64,000 bases of DNA from Agrypnia vestita (GCA_016648135.1 JADDOH010000306.1:434001-498000); one strand, 5' to 3'. Shown: positions 8,740 to 19,755, counted from the stretch's first letter. A program made the numbers and translations. Notes: generated from the letters alone by a model not told the origin.

Positions 8740-11140
8740 GTGATAGTAATTTAGGACCCCTCGATGTGACGCGGTTACCCAGTACTTTTGGTAGCGTAGC
8801 AGAAGAAATGCCATTGTATTCATACGAGGTGAAACTAACCTAACATTATTAACGCGCAACATGAGCCGGACTCAAAACGACGATCGATTGAACAGACTAA
8901 CAAAATCGCCTTTCATGGCGGCGCATCCGTCATTTCCTCACATCCGGTAGCGGCGTCGCGAACATAAATATGTCTACGTAGATTTTTCGCCTAGAACGAT
9001 GCCGCCTGGTTACCGAGGTCTCATATTAGCACCTGTGGACGGATTCCACGGCTGAGTGCGGGGTCACGATTAAGATGGAATATTCAGATATATAAATACC
9101 ACTTGCGAAATACAGCCTAGAGCGCTCTGAGTATAACTTGGTATCCGCATAATACAACCGACGGTACATAATAGGAACTTAGCGCTAATATTGCGCAACA
9201 ACACGCAATATCTATTTTTATTACGTATTTTTTTTTTAATGCAATAGTATACTGGATCTGCCGGTCATCCAGATTAGATAAATCACGGTCGATTAATACA
9301 CGGTTATACTTATTAAACACACACACAATACTCAAAATGCAAATTAACGGCTGGGTTCTCCAGAATACATACATACAATGCTTACAACTGGCGCGATCGG
9401 TGGTCTTCGGCCCGATTTATCTGTTCATGGTATATAGTGGAAAGAGTAAACATATATTCATAACAACTAGGCGCAACAGAGGCTCGGGGCAAGCTTTGTC
9501 TGACATTATCACAGCCCGAGATTCTAAATCGAAATTTTCGATTCTTTCATAAGTCATATTTTATAAGAGTCAAGTTGATTCTGATTTTACTTTTACGTAG
9601 ATTTTAGGTTACCCTCCTCTAAGGAAGGGGGTACAGCCCCATCGACAACGCTGTACCCGGTAGCTACCACCTGTGTAATTAATAGCTTCCCATGCTAATC
9701 TGCAGACCAAGATCAAGCCGAGACTCTATTGCTCCTGCTGGAATCCTCCGAAGTCCTCGCCTCCCGGCGACAAACATATCAGGAAGAAATCCCGCGTCTG
9801 ATATTAAGGTTTGTATATTGTCCCGCGGGGCAGTCAAATTGACTGGTGTATATGATGAGGATCCCACGTTGCGGCTACATGAGCCGGAGTATTATGATGT
9901 TTACTGCTGATTAAAGGGCTGAATGAACTAACTGGGTGACTGGAAAAGACTCTCCCTTGAGCGCGTCAGTCAGAGCCATGTTAGCATCGCCAATTATAGT
10001 TGATGTGATTGATCCCACGGTGTAGTCTTATTGACTAGAGATATTAAATGATGGTAAATCAGCATGTTTATTACAGTTGATTGTGTAATTCCTGATATGT
10101 TTCTCGCTGGCCGGGAAAGGAGAACCCCGAAGGTCTCTGTATACAGCAAGTTAGAAAAGGTGGTGAATGATGAGTATGATGGTGTTAGTAATGCCATCGC
10201 GCTCCTGAATGCGGTCCCGATCATAAAAGTTGATTGTTAAACTGCTAACAGATCTCGTTCATTAAAGCGGTCCCGAGCACAGTATTGATTGTCGAACTGC
10301 TACCTGCATCTTATAATTTCTCGTTCATGAGGAACGTCCTATCTCGTCCTTGAGTACGGAGTTATAACATTCATAAACAGAGCCCGAGCTCGTCGCACCA
10401 AGGGGCCCGAAAAGACGTGAGAGGTTCTTCCCCTTAGATCTTTGAGGGTCGCCGCTCCAGGACCTTCAGACCATCCTGTAATTCTTGGCTTTAAAACCCT
10501 GTCTTAACCGGGTAGATACAGTTAAGATGGCCTTACCTAGTCCCAAATCTAAGATGTCTCTCTAATCTAATCAGACTCCATAGCCGAGAACGCGCGCTCC
10601 GACATTCGACCCTGTCTTATGTATGGTTGCTTATGGCACGCGAGTAAATCTAACTTCATCTTTTTCCACAATCGAAATTCAGCCTCCCAAGATCACGGGG
10701 CGTGAAAGACGTACGGCTCCTCGCCTCCCGACCATGAAGAGACGAACTTCCCCATTCGGTTCTCGTTCATTATCCCATTTATAATCCCCGCGTGCCTAAC
10801 CTTAAGAGTCTAGCGCCGGTAATAAGATCTCATTATGCTACGTTGGAAGTTAATATTGCACAACCGGGCGAAATACCTATTTCCGCGAACCTATTCAATT
10901 TGTAAAACGCAATAATATGTATTTATATATGTTAGTAAAACGTTTGAAATGCAGAATGCACGTATAATGACCTCGCTTGTATCCTAAAGATAATTAAGAA
11001 ATAATTCCGACGTCACGTCCCGACAAGTACCAACTTGTTACCGCGTCCGCTACCGTCGAACTCTGAACCCACGTAATGAAATGAATAGTGACCTTGTGAC
11101 AATGATAAATTATATAGCTCGAACACTCCATTTGATACAC
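8740..11140. other. GC-richer block of unknown identity, copy 1
   Basis: About 2.4 kb of clearly less AT-rich sequence than its surroundings, with no frame longer than about 80 codons. It contains a diverged inverted similarity (9742-9800 against 10085-10145, core GACAAACATATCAGGAA / GAGAAACATATCAGGAA) and a diverged direct repeat GCGGTCCCGA...TTGATTGT..AACTGCTA at 10211 and 10267. Short words such as TCTCGTTCATT recur. It resembles a decayed element or old non-coding gene. I do not recognise it. Its near-perfect copy is at 21057-23455. Confidence 0.4.
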
Positions 11141-11180
11141 ATAAGAAAATAAAGAATAAATAATATAAAAGGTTCTTATC

Positions 11181-11346
11181 TTATTTCAGTAGTTGGTCTG
11201 CTTCTGAGATGGCATCCTGATCCGAAGTAATATAGCGGGTCCTCTCCAAAGTTGACATCGCCTGTGCAGCCTCCACTTTCCTTCCATCGAGAATGCTGCT
11301 CGTTAGTACAAAATTTCCGCGATCCTTAGCTGAAGACCGACTGTAT
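11181..11346 (-). CDS. Candidate 3'-terminal exon of an unidentified protein, copy 1
   Basis: On the minus strand a splice-acceptor-like AATTAATTTAG is followed by 166 bases, with one phase base and then 54 codons and TAA. It opens YSRSSAKDRGNFVLTSSILD and continues GRKVEAAQAMSTLERTRYIT, then SDQDAISEADQLLK. Composition is soluble, charged and protein-like, unlike the surrounding frames. The homologous exon at 23504-23669 keeps the frame with one visible replacement near the end (QLLK to QLQK), which mildly supports coding. No upstream exon was identified. I do not recognise the family. It could also be the end of a transposon protein. Confidence 0.4.
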
Positions 11347-11349
11347 CTA

Positions 11350-12060
11350 AATTAATTATTTCTATACAATATATACAATTCGAAACACGTCTTTATAAGA
11401 ACTTGATAGGAACAAATCGTGTTTAAAACGATTGCCCAATGATACGCAATACAAACATGTACCTTGTCCAATAATCTCACATCCGTGTTTTAATAAAATA
11501 AATATAAAATCCAGATTCATTTTTAAAATATATTATTTGTAGGAAACTTCTCGCACGATCTGAATTTATATCACACTGACAATCGAGATATCAAAACCAC
11601 ATAAATACTCCGATCTCAATTATCCCCAAAATAATACAAATCATATAGAAATCCGTGTATTCAATCGCCAGTATAGATAACATAGCATTCTTTTGCATAA
11701 AGATACATCCGCCCTGAAGAATCTCTCGTACATTCCGAACCTCGCGACATTAAATATACATAATTATTCTGAATTTCAAATCCCACAAACAAACACGAAA
11801 CACCCTTCGTCAGTAAAATATTCCATTTTAAAGCCTTTATATCTTTGGTAATATATGAATATCAAATTTAAATGATTTTACATATGGACAGCGACGGAAT
11901 TAAATATTTCATAAGCGTTATGCAATAATAGGCAAATATCGTTACAGGTTGTTGCGGACACGATCTTTCCAGATACTGATTTTGGCGGACATTGATTATT
12001 CCGAACTATATTCCGGACGAAATAATATTACCTAACCAACAATATTTTAAAAAGATTAAC
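11350..12060. other. AT-rich interval, nothing recognised (also 23673-24376)
   Basis: This would be intron if the terminal exon at 11181-11346 is real. It is copied almost exactly in the second unit. No further exon-like frame was found. Confidence 0.4.
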
Positions 12061-12064
12061 CTTC

Positions 12065-12580
12065 ATCTGTTTAGTGGTGTAAAATACTTGGTTACTAATA
12101 TTTTTCAATGTTTAATTTCAAACTAGGGTTAAAAGAACACATCAAAGCTTTAACTAGCAATTTTGCAAAACATTTAATTGAATATGACCATACATTTAAT
12201 ATTAATACAGGTTTAAAAATTTTACACGTTAGTTATAAGATCCCACAAATAAATAATCTAGAAATACTTGAAATTAGGAAAAATGTAAATATTAATTCAA
12301 ATATAATAAATACAGACAAAATTTTTGCATAACCCACTATTGAATATTTTTCCACTTAAATCCTCTTCACATGACATTCCATAATAATTAACACCTCTGA
12401 CCCCCCCCCCCCTCCAACCCTCACCCACCCCTTCACCGTAACACATTTGCACGGTTTAACTTTTTCAAATTTTAGTACACCAACAATCCTGAAGAAGAGA
12501 ACATTGTCTCGAAATATGTAGATTGTTTAATCTAATAAAGTGGTGAAAACAAAGTGATTTGTGTTTTATTTTAATTTCAA
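12065..12580 (+). mobile_element. Penelope-like element, 3' end, copy 1
   Basis: Frame 12108-12332 reads FKLGLKEHIKALTSNFAKHL, then IEYDHTFNINTGLKILHV, and ends with LEILEIRKN and TDKIFA. The pattern FAKHL.E..H.......L.ILH.......LE.LEI.K is that of the C-terminal part of the GIY-YIG endonuclease of Penelope-like elements. A spacer with a run of 12 C (12401-12412) follows, then a hammerhead-like core and the tail AAAGTGGTGAAAACAAAGTG, which recurs at 38606-38797 and about 55140. Compared with copy 2, 12 in-frame bases after ACTAGCAA are missing. It is 5' truncated. Confidence 0.7.
12487..12545 (+). ncRNA. Hammerhead-like core in the PLE 3' end, copy 1
   Basis: CTGAAGA (12489-12495, allowed since position 7 of the core is free), stem GAGA/TCTC (12497-12500 with 12507-12510), GAAA (12511-12514), then a stem-III-like hairpin TAGATT/AATCTA (12519-12524 with 12529-12534). 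One extra A precedes stem II, and stem I pairing is not evident. It lies directly after the PLE endonuclease fragment. Hammerhead ribozymes are known from Penelope-like elements, so the location supports the reading. Confidence 0.4.
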
Positions 12581-13013
12581 AACCTTTAATATGACGGGCA
12601 AATAGGTTAGTGACCATAATAAAAACAGTACTAATCGTCAACAGAAACGGAGTGGCCTGCGTCAGTCAGGGCTGTCACGAGTTTATCAGTGTAGTGTGAG
12701 CGTGCACTGATTAGAGTCATTATGTTTTACACAAAAGACTCGACACGATAACGTTGTGCAAACTAGTAAGTAGGGCTCAACAATCGAAAAAATGACATTA
12801 TTTATAGAAAATATAGCATATTCAATTTTACGCTTTCCATACTGAAGCATTCCATAGTATTATTATTATTTTAGAACTTTGAAATTGCTTATATATGTGT
12901 ATGTGTATTCGTTGTCGTATTTTTATTGTACATATTATTATTTTCAGAATATTTTGAGTTTGTTCAAATCTTTCAGAACAGTGCTGGATTTATGTCACAG
13001 AGACATTATTAAT

Positions 13014-13375
13014 CAATTACTGTATATTATAGATATCTCACAGAGACGAAACTGTATTAATTATGGGAAAGTAGGTATAGAAGTCATTTGGGTGTAACAG
13101 GACTTATGACCTGTCTTTTTTTGGAAAAGGCGCTTACAACTCATATATGAAAGCTTCACGCAATTTGAACATATATACAACTTCCAAAAAATGAATAAGC
13201 ATGGTATATTCTATCATGGGTGGAAATGGCGAATGTTACAATTGTGTAAAGTGATCACTTAAGCCAACCAAAAGACAGGTCATAAGTCATGTTACACCCA
13301 AATGACTTCTATACCTACTTTACCATAATTAATACAGTTTCGTCTCTGTGAGATATCTATAATATACACTAATTT
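13014..13375. mobile_element. Foldback MITE with about 110-bp arms, copy 1
   Basis: Left arm 13014-13127 and right arm 13262-13374 are inverted near copies sharing TATTATAGATATCTCACAGA, GTAGGTATAGAAGTCATTTG and GACTTATGACCTGTCTTTT. The centre (AAGTGATCACTTAAGCC, ACAATTGTGTAAAG) is shared with elements at 35838-36012 and 49394-49625. In copy 2 only the left arm survives (about 25342-25443). Confidence 0.8.
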
Positions 13376-13479
13376 ATTATTATTTTTATTTTTAATTGTT
13401 CTTTTTTTTGTTTTTTTATATATATTTTTTCTCCATCTATATTATGTTTCACTATATCGTATCATCGTCACTCTTGGCA

Positions 13480-13572
13480 CTATAACCCCTGGTGGGTCTT
13501 GGCCTCCTCAAGAGTCTTCCTCCACTCATTTCGGTTTAGTGCCAGCTCTCTCCAGTTCCGAAGCTCACTATA
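13480..13572 (-). pseudogene. Non-LTR RT, extreme C-terminus
   Basis: The minus strand reads LRNWRELALNRNEWRKTLEE, then AKTHQGL and a stop. The pattern W..LA.NR..WR..LEEAK.H.GL is a usual end of insect non-LTR polymerases. Only this end is left. On the plus strand, 13585-13670 (ATTTATATGGCGGACCAGG, CTGGAATAAATATTATCATT) is a separate retroelement tail, with a diverged inverted copy at 39776-39850. Both lie in the 1002 bp absent from copy 2. Confidence 0.6.
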
Positions 13573-13674
13573 ACGTATATGTAACTTGTAATTTATATGG
13601 CGGACCAGGTCTTGCACCTACAATCTGGTTACTCTGGAATAAATATTATCATTATTATTATACAGAAGAGTGTT

Positions 13675-14235
13675 GCATTTTACCCGCTCTCCCTACCTAT
13701 TCAGGACTGCGTGAGTTAGTTAAATGGGCCTTGCTCGTAAGTTATTTCAATTAATTTTAGCTGATGGTGGTTGCTTAGATTCAGTTTAATGCGTTTTATT
13801 ATAAACTCCACATGATCAACGCTTTCTATTCATTATTTCTTTGGTACATATTATATTACTGTAAACATTTAGTGCAATTATTGTACACATATCACATACT
13901 GGAATATGGTCTTGCTAGAAGCCTCGAAAAACGATGAGCTTGCGTTCGAAGATGTATGTAAGTTGTGAAATGTGGATGAGGCAAGAGTTATGTGTCGGGA
14001 CAGAAAGTGCGGCATTCTACCCTGTTTATATACATCCACGGGAAAATGGTAAGTCAATTGATTTTTGTGGTATATTTAAATGCCGCTTCCCAGCACGCGC
14101 GGCGTGGCGCGCTACGGGCGGGCCTCCTCGTCGCCACTATTTACCGTCCGCCTTGCCGTGTAGTCGAGTTTACATATACCAATAAACGTTGTAATCATCT
14201 ATTACTATAACTCAGTTCATCACGGATGACACAGC
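13675..14235. other. Unassigned stretch with GC-rich patch and AATAAA
   Basis: Includes GGAAAATGGTAAGTC (near 14040), donor-like but without a supported exon, a GC-rich patch at 14090-14150, and CCAATAAACGTTGTAATCAT near 14180. The patch plus AATAAA could be an LTR-like promoter/polyA end. I saw no matching partner, so no call is made. From 14113 on it is duplicated in copy 2. Confidence 0.3.
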
Positions 14236-14253
14236 CTCGGTGATACTACAGTT

Positions 14254-14506
14254 ACAGCAGATTCCCGATTATCCGGGTTCTGTTTAACCGGGATGTGAAT
14301 TATTCGGGACGATGTCATATCGAAAATTATTTTTTAAAATGTAAATGTTGCACATTGCTCATGTGACTGTTCGTTTAATTCAGTTGTCATTGTCACTTCA
14401 TTACAAAAGAGTGCACATTTTAGTTACAATGCTTTTGGATTAACCTGGAAATCGAGTACAGGGGATTTCTTTCACCCTCAATCTGGGATAATCGGGAGTC
14501 TACTGT
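14254..14506. mobile_element. pogo-like MITE, copy 1
   Basis: The ends ACAGCAGATTCCCGATTATC and, inverted, ACAGTAGACTCCCGATTATC are terminal inverted repeats of over 20 bp. ACAG.AGA.TCCCGATTATCC is the style of pogo/Tigger relatives. 253 bp long, no transposase. TA lies at the left boundary only. The copy at 25803-26055 is near identical. Confidence 0.75.
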
Positions 14507-14509
14507 TTT

Positions 14510-14890
14510 TAGTTAGAGATGATAAGTCATCTCAGAATTCGTTTATTTATACGAAGAACTAAATACATATTCGTAAACCGAAAATTCTCTCCAAAATCGG
14601 GTCGGTCATTAATCATAACACACTATTTTGTAGTTCCAAGTAAAAATGATTTGAACAATTAGTAAAAGAATTCGATACAGAGGCCGACAAAGGTCTGAGT
14701 TGACTTCCCAGGGCGACAATTGACGGGGCCTGCGGCGCCGCAGCACGTGTGGCGAGCCACGTGGGGTGGCCGGCTCGCCCCGCTCTTGGTTTATTATAGC
14801 ACAATCCTAGAACTGGCACTCGGTAAAGGAAGTCCGTTTGTCGCGCTCACAAGTTTTTATATTGGTCCCGTCAAAAATGAAGGAACTTTG
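14510..14890. other. No gene; GC-rich patch with palindromic CACGTG blocks
   Basis: 14725-14790 is strongly GC-rich (GCGGCGCCGC, CACGTGTGGCGAGCCACGTG). The open frames on both strands come from this composition. In copy 2 a 66-bp palindromic insert lies just after it (26359-26424). Confidence 0.4.
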
Positions 14891-14894
14891 GTTC

Positions 14895-15065
14895 GCGTCT
14901 TTGCTAAGCCCTAGTATATACTTATGGCATCTTTTTGGCGCTCCACGGAGAGGCCGTAGCAATGTGCGTTGAACGGCCGGTTCGGGCTTGGTGGCCCGTG
15001 GTTCAGGCCCCATCTCCGGCCGTTTAATTTCACTTTTTAGCCGTAAATTCGATAATGTTTGATTG
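14895..15065 (+). mobile_element. SINE-like element (family C), copy 1
   Basis: CTTTGCTAAGCCCTA, TATATACTTATGG, CCACGGAGAGGC, GTGGTTCAGGCCCC and CGGCCGTTTAATTTC match in order the element at 34735-34895 and the second unit (26515-26685). The GGTTC-type block resembles a degenerate B-box. It may be tRNA-derived, but I am not sure. Confidence 0.5.
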
Positions 15066-15104
15066 TGAAGATTTTACACTATTTTGCAATTTGTATTATT
15101 GTTA

Positions 15105-15472
15105 TTTTATATGTACGAGTACTTAGGTGCACGGGTGAACGAGAACCGGGATACATCTAAAGGAGTAAAAGCTCGAATAGAGATGGCAAGAAGTGTATTT
15201 CTCAGAATGAGATCGTTATTTTCTAACCGTGACCTAAGCCTACAATTTAGAATGCGTATGGTTCGGTGTTATATTTTTTGGAATTCACTTATTTATGGTG
15301 GTGTCATGGACACTTAATCAAAAACTAATCTGCAAAGTCGAGGCTTTTGAGATATGGATCTATAAACGCATATCGAAAGTTTTCTGGGTGGATAAAGTGA
15401 CGAATGATTCCGGCGTATGGAAAAAGAATTCATCACGTTAAAATTGCCGATGTGTACAATGTTATGTATAGG
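15105..15472 (+). pseudogene. RTE-like non-LTR RT fragment, copy 1 (decayed)
   Basis: EYLGARVNENRDTSKGVKAR, then IEMARSVFLRMRSLFSNRDL, then YIFWNSLIYGG and a frame loss. YLG..V......EIK.RI..A...F..M...F is the post-RT region of RTE-like elements. The duplicate at 26738-27093 stays open much longer, so copy 1 took extra frameshifts. The foldback at 15473 interrupts the element. Confidence 0.75.
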
Positions 15473-15703
15473 TATAGGTCTTTTCATATAAACTTGCAAT
15501 TGAGTTAGTGTGGGTACAGTGCGTAATACGCGCATTGTTTCGTTGTGTTAAGTTTATGGATACGAGAGGGGTGTATCCGTAAACTAACACAACGAAACAA
15601 TGCGCGTATTATGCATTAAGCGTATTTATTTTATACATATGCATATTAATTACGCACTGTACCCACACTAAGTCATTTGCAAGCTTATATGCAAAGACCT
15701 ATA
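15473..15703. mobile_element. Foldback MITE with TATAGGTCTTT ends, copy 1
   Basis: Almost palindromic: TATAGGTCTTTTCATATAAA, GTGTGGGTACAGTGCGTAAT and TTGTTTCGTTGTGTTA on the left are mirrored on the right. The tip is near GGATACGAGAGGGGTGTATCC. It lies inside the RT fragment. In copy 2 the same element (27094-27863) is interrupted by a second foldback. Confidence 0.8.
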
Positions 15704-16500
15704 ATAGCGGTCAGTACAATTTTTTACCATAGCGTAAACCAAACAAATAGACCCGAAACTGCCATATAATTTAATAATAATTTGAAATTTTTTCGGTACT
15801 ATCTATTCAAAACGTAGAGACCATTTTATATTTTCTGGTGGAAGAATAAAAACCAGTTCATTAAAACTTGGAGAAGGAACGTCTCCAATTATCGGGCTGA
15901 GGTTTGTGAAGGAGGATTACGGGAATGAAAAATAATGGCGCCATTGACTGAATTCATTCACCACTTTTTTGTCACATCTCAAAAGAAGGATTAGTACGGG
16001 GACGGACTGCACGCAACAACCTTTGATGATTTAATAAAAAATGTTTTCTGAATATAAAGGAAGATAATCATAACGATGACAGATGGGAATGTTCTTTTTA
16101 CGAGCAGCTGCCAATTTCACAGCTCATTTGAATGTGTTTTCGTGCAGTTGAGATGCGGCGACAGATTTTTATGTGACTAGAAGATTACAATGCTACCGGC
16201 AATGCACGAAAGACTGATAATATTAAAAATAATTGTTAATATTTTTTGGAAAATAGAAATAAAGTAGTATTTCATGTCAATTTAGATGATCAAATATAGA
16301 AAAAACGCTATTGTGAGGAAATCATGTCTAGAATAGGCAAATGAGAATGAAAATTTACTGAATGTTGTAGAAGATTAGTAGAAAGTTATGTTATACATAC
16401 TCTTTCAAATACAAGTACATTTGCAACGTTTCTTGAACGTCGCGTGTTTTGATATCGTTGATCTTGGAACCTAAGGAATATCATTCAAATTCTTTTAAAA
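15704..16500. other. No gene recognised; copies diverge progressively here
   Basis: Up to about 16235 the second unit is close to identical with scattered substitutions (clustered near 16085-16125). After 16240 alignment by eye is broken by many substitutions and indels. See the mosaic-divergence finding. Confidence 0.5.
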
Positions 16501-16502
16501 AA

Positions 16503-16822
16503 CTAACCCATAAAAACCAAGTTTTTACAATACTCCCTTTCTCATTTTCGGGTTTCATGTCTACCAGATGCGTCGGAGTATTTTCATACAACTTACTGAG
16601 TTGTATGAAAAAACCATTAAAAATTTGAATCCAAAATTATAGTATAAATATTATTTTTTTAAGGAAAATTTGATAGATCTTCTTGATCGTCACCACGAGT
16701 ATGCTTGCAATGTTTCAACTCGATTGGGTCACGGGAAAAGGGTTAAAAATCGATCCAAAGTTTTTTCGTCAGACAAGCAAGCAATCAGACGCCACGGGTT
16801 AAAAGAAAGGGAGTAAAAATTG
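16503..16822. mobile_element. MITE-like element present only in copy 1
   Basis: Begins CTAACCCATAAAAACCAA and ACAATACTCCCTTTCTCATT, and ends CCACGGGTTAAAAG, AAAGGGAGTAAAAATTG. The ends are imperfect inverted repeats (TACTCCCTTTCT). A second copy lies inverted at 34215-34547, and an end fragment at 1605-1660. It is absent from the aligned place in copy 2 (near 28670). Confidence 0.65.
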
Positions 16823-16914
16823 AGAAATTAGAAAAAAAAATAGATACACAAGTCAGACCGAGATGAAATACATTATGGTCACGTATAAAATATAAAGCGT
16901 AAATGGTAATGGAT

Positions 16915-17220
16915 AGGCTCTATTTTAGGACACAGAGAAGCAGACCACGAGACAATAAATGACCTGGAGGATGCAGAGTCTCAACGAATAGACGAATTTA
17001 TCGGAGTAGTGAAACGGCAAAGAAACCAACGAAACTGGCAGTCATGGAGAAGTCTTTATTCGTCACTTATAGCTGTGGGTAAAGATGATAATAGGTTCGA
17101 TATTTTTTTAATATTCTGCCTCAGTCTGGTGCTTTTACGTCAATCACTGCAGGACTTTGTAGGATTATCTACAAGGATTATTCATGACGCTATGATAACA
17201 CTGTTCTGAAAAAAAACTAT
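16915..17220 (+). pseudogene. Coding-like remnant of unknown origin, copy 1
   Basis: Reads GHREADHETINDLEDAESQR, IDEFIGVVKRQRNQRNWQSW and RSLYSSLIAVGKDD before decaying. Copy 2 at 28790-28975 has the same text with frameshifts (KADHETINDLED, IEAVRMKWERNQRH). It reads like the end of a retroelement protein (W..LY....), but I cannot assign it. Confidence 0.35.
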
Positions 17221-19548
17221 TTCTTGCTCCTTTGGGAAATTTTGCCTGATTCGTATGCGTCTATTTGTATGTAGATTGTATTGTATAAGTATGTCGACTC
17301 CGAATCAGAAAACTTCCATCAGGCACCATTTATGATCAAAATGATGAAAATTGAAGTAGAAAGAACAATAAATTTGAAAATCGTATCTTATTTTATAATT
17401 TTTTTTTATTGGTGAAATATACTTGTTTGTAATTCACGGGACCAAGAAGGAGGGGGAAGGGTTGGTTTTAGGAAGGGAGAGGGATGTTCCAGGTATACAT
17501 TTGATCTGTGCACAAGAGCCAGTTACTTGTACACAAGTAAAAAAAAAAAACCCACATTTTTTTTATAAAAAATTCAATTTTTACAACACTGTGCCTTACC
17601 GACTTCGGATTCATGTTCATTACACCTCAAAACATTATATTTTTTGCTAACGGGAGTATTTTGATTCGTAACTGTCACAATAAAATAAAATAAATATGAT
17701 TCTGCATAATTCAAGCATTGCCAGTAACAAAAATACTTGAAAACATAGTGAATGCAGGATTCAGATTGTTACCGTCGAAATGTTTTTGTCACGTCATTGA
17801 ACGGGAGGATGAAGATGTAAATGATCAACTGCTTTTGGTTTGGTGGCTAAAATTTAAAAACGCCATTTAGAAAAATCCTTGTCTGGCTCTTTTATCTTTC
17901 CCTTTTATCGTCTTCGGCTTCCGGTTCCCAAATGAGAGGCGCCACTGTGTAAGTCATGTTTTCAACATAAACTCTGAGTAATCAAAGTTATTCCCCCGGT
18001 TTTGATGCTGTGTCAAATGTTTCCTTTTCAAGTTGTGGGCGTCAGCATTCGTAAATCCGTTTGAACATTTTATCATTCTGGAAGCTGTAAAACTGGAAGA
18101 CTTCCACGAAGAAGAGTATACACCTAATGTAAACTACAAGTAAAATCGGTGGTAATTATAAACTTACATTGTCCTTTTTGACTTATGATGGTCGCCTTGC
18201 GATTGTCAACCTCTGATAGAACGCGTGGAAGAAAAAATCTTATATAATGATTAAATCTTCTTAACTACACGAATAACTTCTAACAATAATACCATATTGT
18301 TTGTAGTTGTTCACTGTTTAATGGTTCAGTTTACAACCACGCCGAGGCGTAGCTTTTATTTAATTAACTAGTTGTAACCCGTCAAAAAAGATGGTACTTT
18401 CACACGTCGGTTCCTAAAGAACAAGTATTTATTAAAAAAAAAAGAAAAAATGCTGTAAATAAATTACAGACGTTACAAGAAGTGATGACGGACGGATAGA
18501 CAACGAAATTATTATAATTGGGATATTTGAAAATAAACAACGGATTTTCATTGTTTTTTAAAAATAAATCAAATATATTTATTAATTAAGATAAATCTAA
18601 ATCTATTATCTCTATATATGGGATGCATGTATGGAGATCTTTATAGAGTGGCTACAGGGCTTATGACCTCTATTAGCTAACTTAAGTGATCACTTTGCCC
18701 AATGAAACGTCCACAAATTTCACCGCAAGAACATCTATACACATTATCATATTTTCGAATGCTGTATACCTATATGTTTTTTAACTGTCTTCTTTAAAAT
18801 ATTTGAAGGGTTTTCCATAGCCATCTTTGGTCAAACATTAGTAATTCCCATAACATACTATAAATAGATGTCACCGCTAGTAAAGGTAGGTAGTCTATTT
18901 TTTTTAAAGTGGAGTATTAAATAATATTTCATGTATAAATGATATTCTTTCGAATTTTTTAACATATAAACCAGCATATAAAAATGTAGATAGAGATATT
19001 TACCTCACAATATTATGTTAAAAAAGTGAGTAACCCACATAACGTTTGATAGACATTGCAGGATTTTAAATAGCTGCCGCCAGGTAGGCGACACAAATAA
19101 ATAATATAATCTGTCGCCAGGTATTTTACTATGTTTGATTGGTTATTTGTTTCGGTTAAATAAGGCTGTACTGGCTGTACGGCCGTAGACTCTGTAATAA
19201 TATTTTTAGCAATGCCAAGTACGCGCAGGGACCAACATTGGGTCAACATCGCATGATCAATCGATGACGCTGCTTTTCGCTAGGAATATTATTTATTTCC
19301 CGTCATTAATGAAAGTCATATCTAGTTAATCAATAAAATTACAACGTCATTACATTTACGAGCCAATAAGTGGGAGATGGATTCAATAACAGGAAATTAC
19401 GTTTCATAATTGACTTGTTAAATGAGGTGGTATTTTCATAGAAATTCAATTAAATGTGTGATTTTCTATGGTTCTTCGTGAATCATTGTTTAATTAATGT
19501 TATATATATACACATAATTTGAATCGTATAATGAAATATTATGTCGTT
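17221..19548. other. No gene recognised
   Basis: AT-rich. 18616-18780 shares GGCTTATGACCTCTATTAG and CTTAAGTGATCACTTTGCCC with the foldback MITE family at 13014, so an old relative is likely. From 17750 on the second unit is almost base-for-base the same, with indels at 30895 (about 10 bp) and 31005 (about 39 bp, copy 2 longer). Confidence 0.45.
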
Positions 19549-19712
19549 CTTTTTTTAACGCTTCAATAAGAGGCCCAATTACCGAAGTCGTTACATCACA
19601 AAACACCCAAGCTTGAGTAAATCACATAGATTTATGGTGACCTCACCTGGAATCGAACCCGGTATTCTCGGTGTGGGAAACCAGTATCATGTCCACTAGG
19701 CTACGAGGGCCG
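19549..19712 (-). mobile_element. tRNA-derived SINE (family A), minus strand, copy 1
   Basis: The minus strand starts GGCCCTCGTAGCCTAGTGGA, with B-box GGTTCGATTCC (19647-19657), then AAATCTATGTGATTTACTC, GTGTTTTGTGATGTAACGAC and the tail GAAGCGTTAAAAAAAG. A-box-like TAGCCTAGTGG is visible. Its end matches the fragment at 7966-8033. Repeated in copy 2 at 31479-31642. Other members: 48253-48325 (minus) and 50921-51070 (plus). Confidence 0.8.
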
Positions 19713-19755
19713 TTAAAATTAACTAGAAATTATTTGTATTTCAACAAAAAAATTT

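Noticed and set aside
14040..14060. Splice donor AATGGTAAGT after an open frame at 13934
   Set aside because: No matching acceptor or protein family, and the stretch is lost in copy 2. Too weak for an exon call.
14113..14235. LTR end of a retrotransposon (GC-rich patch plus AATAAA)
   Set aside because: No second LTR, no primer-binding site and no TG...CA boundaries with target duplication were found.
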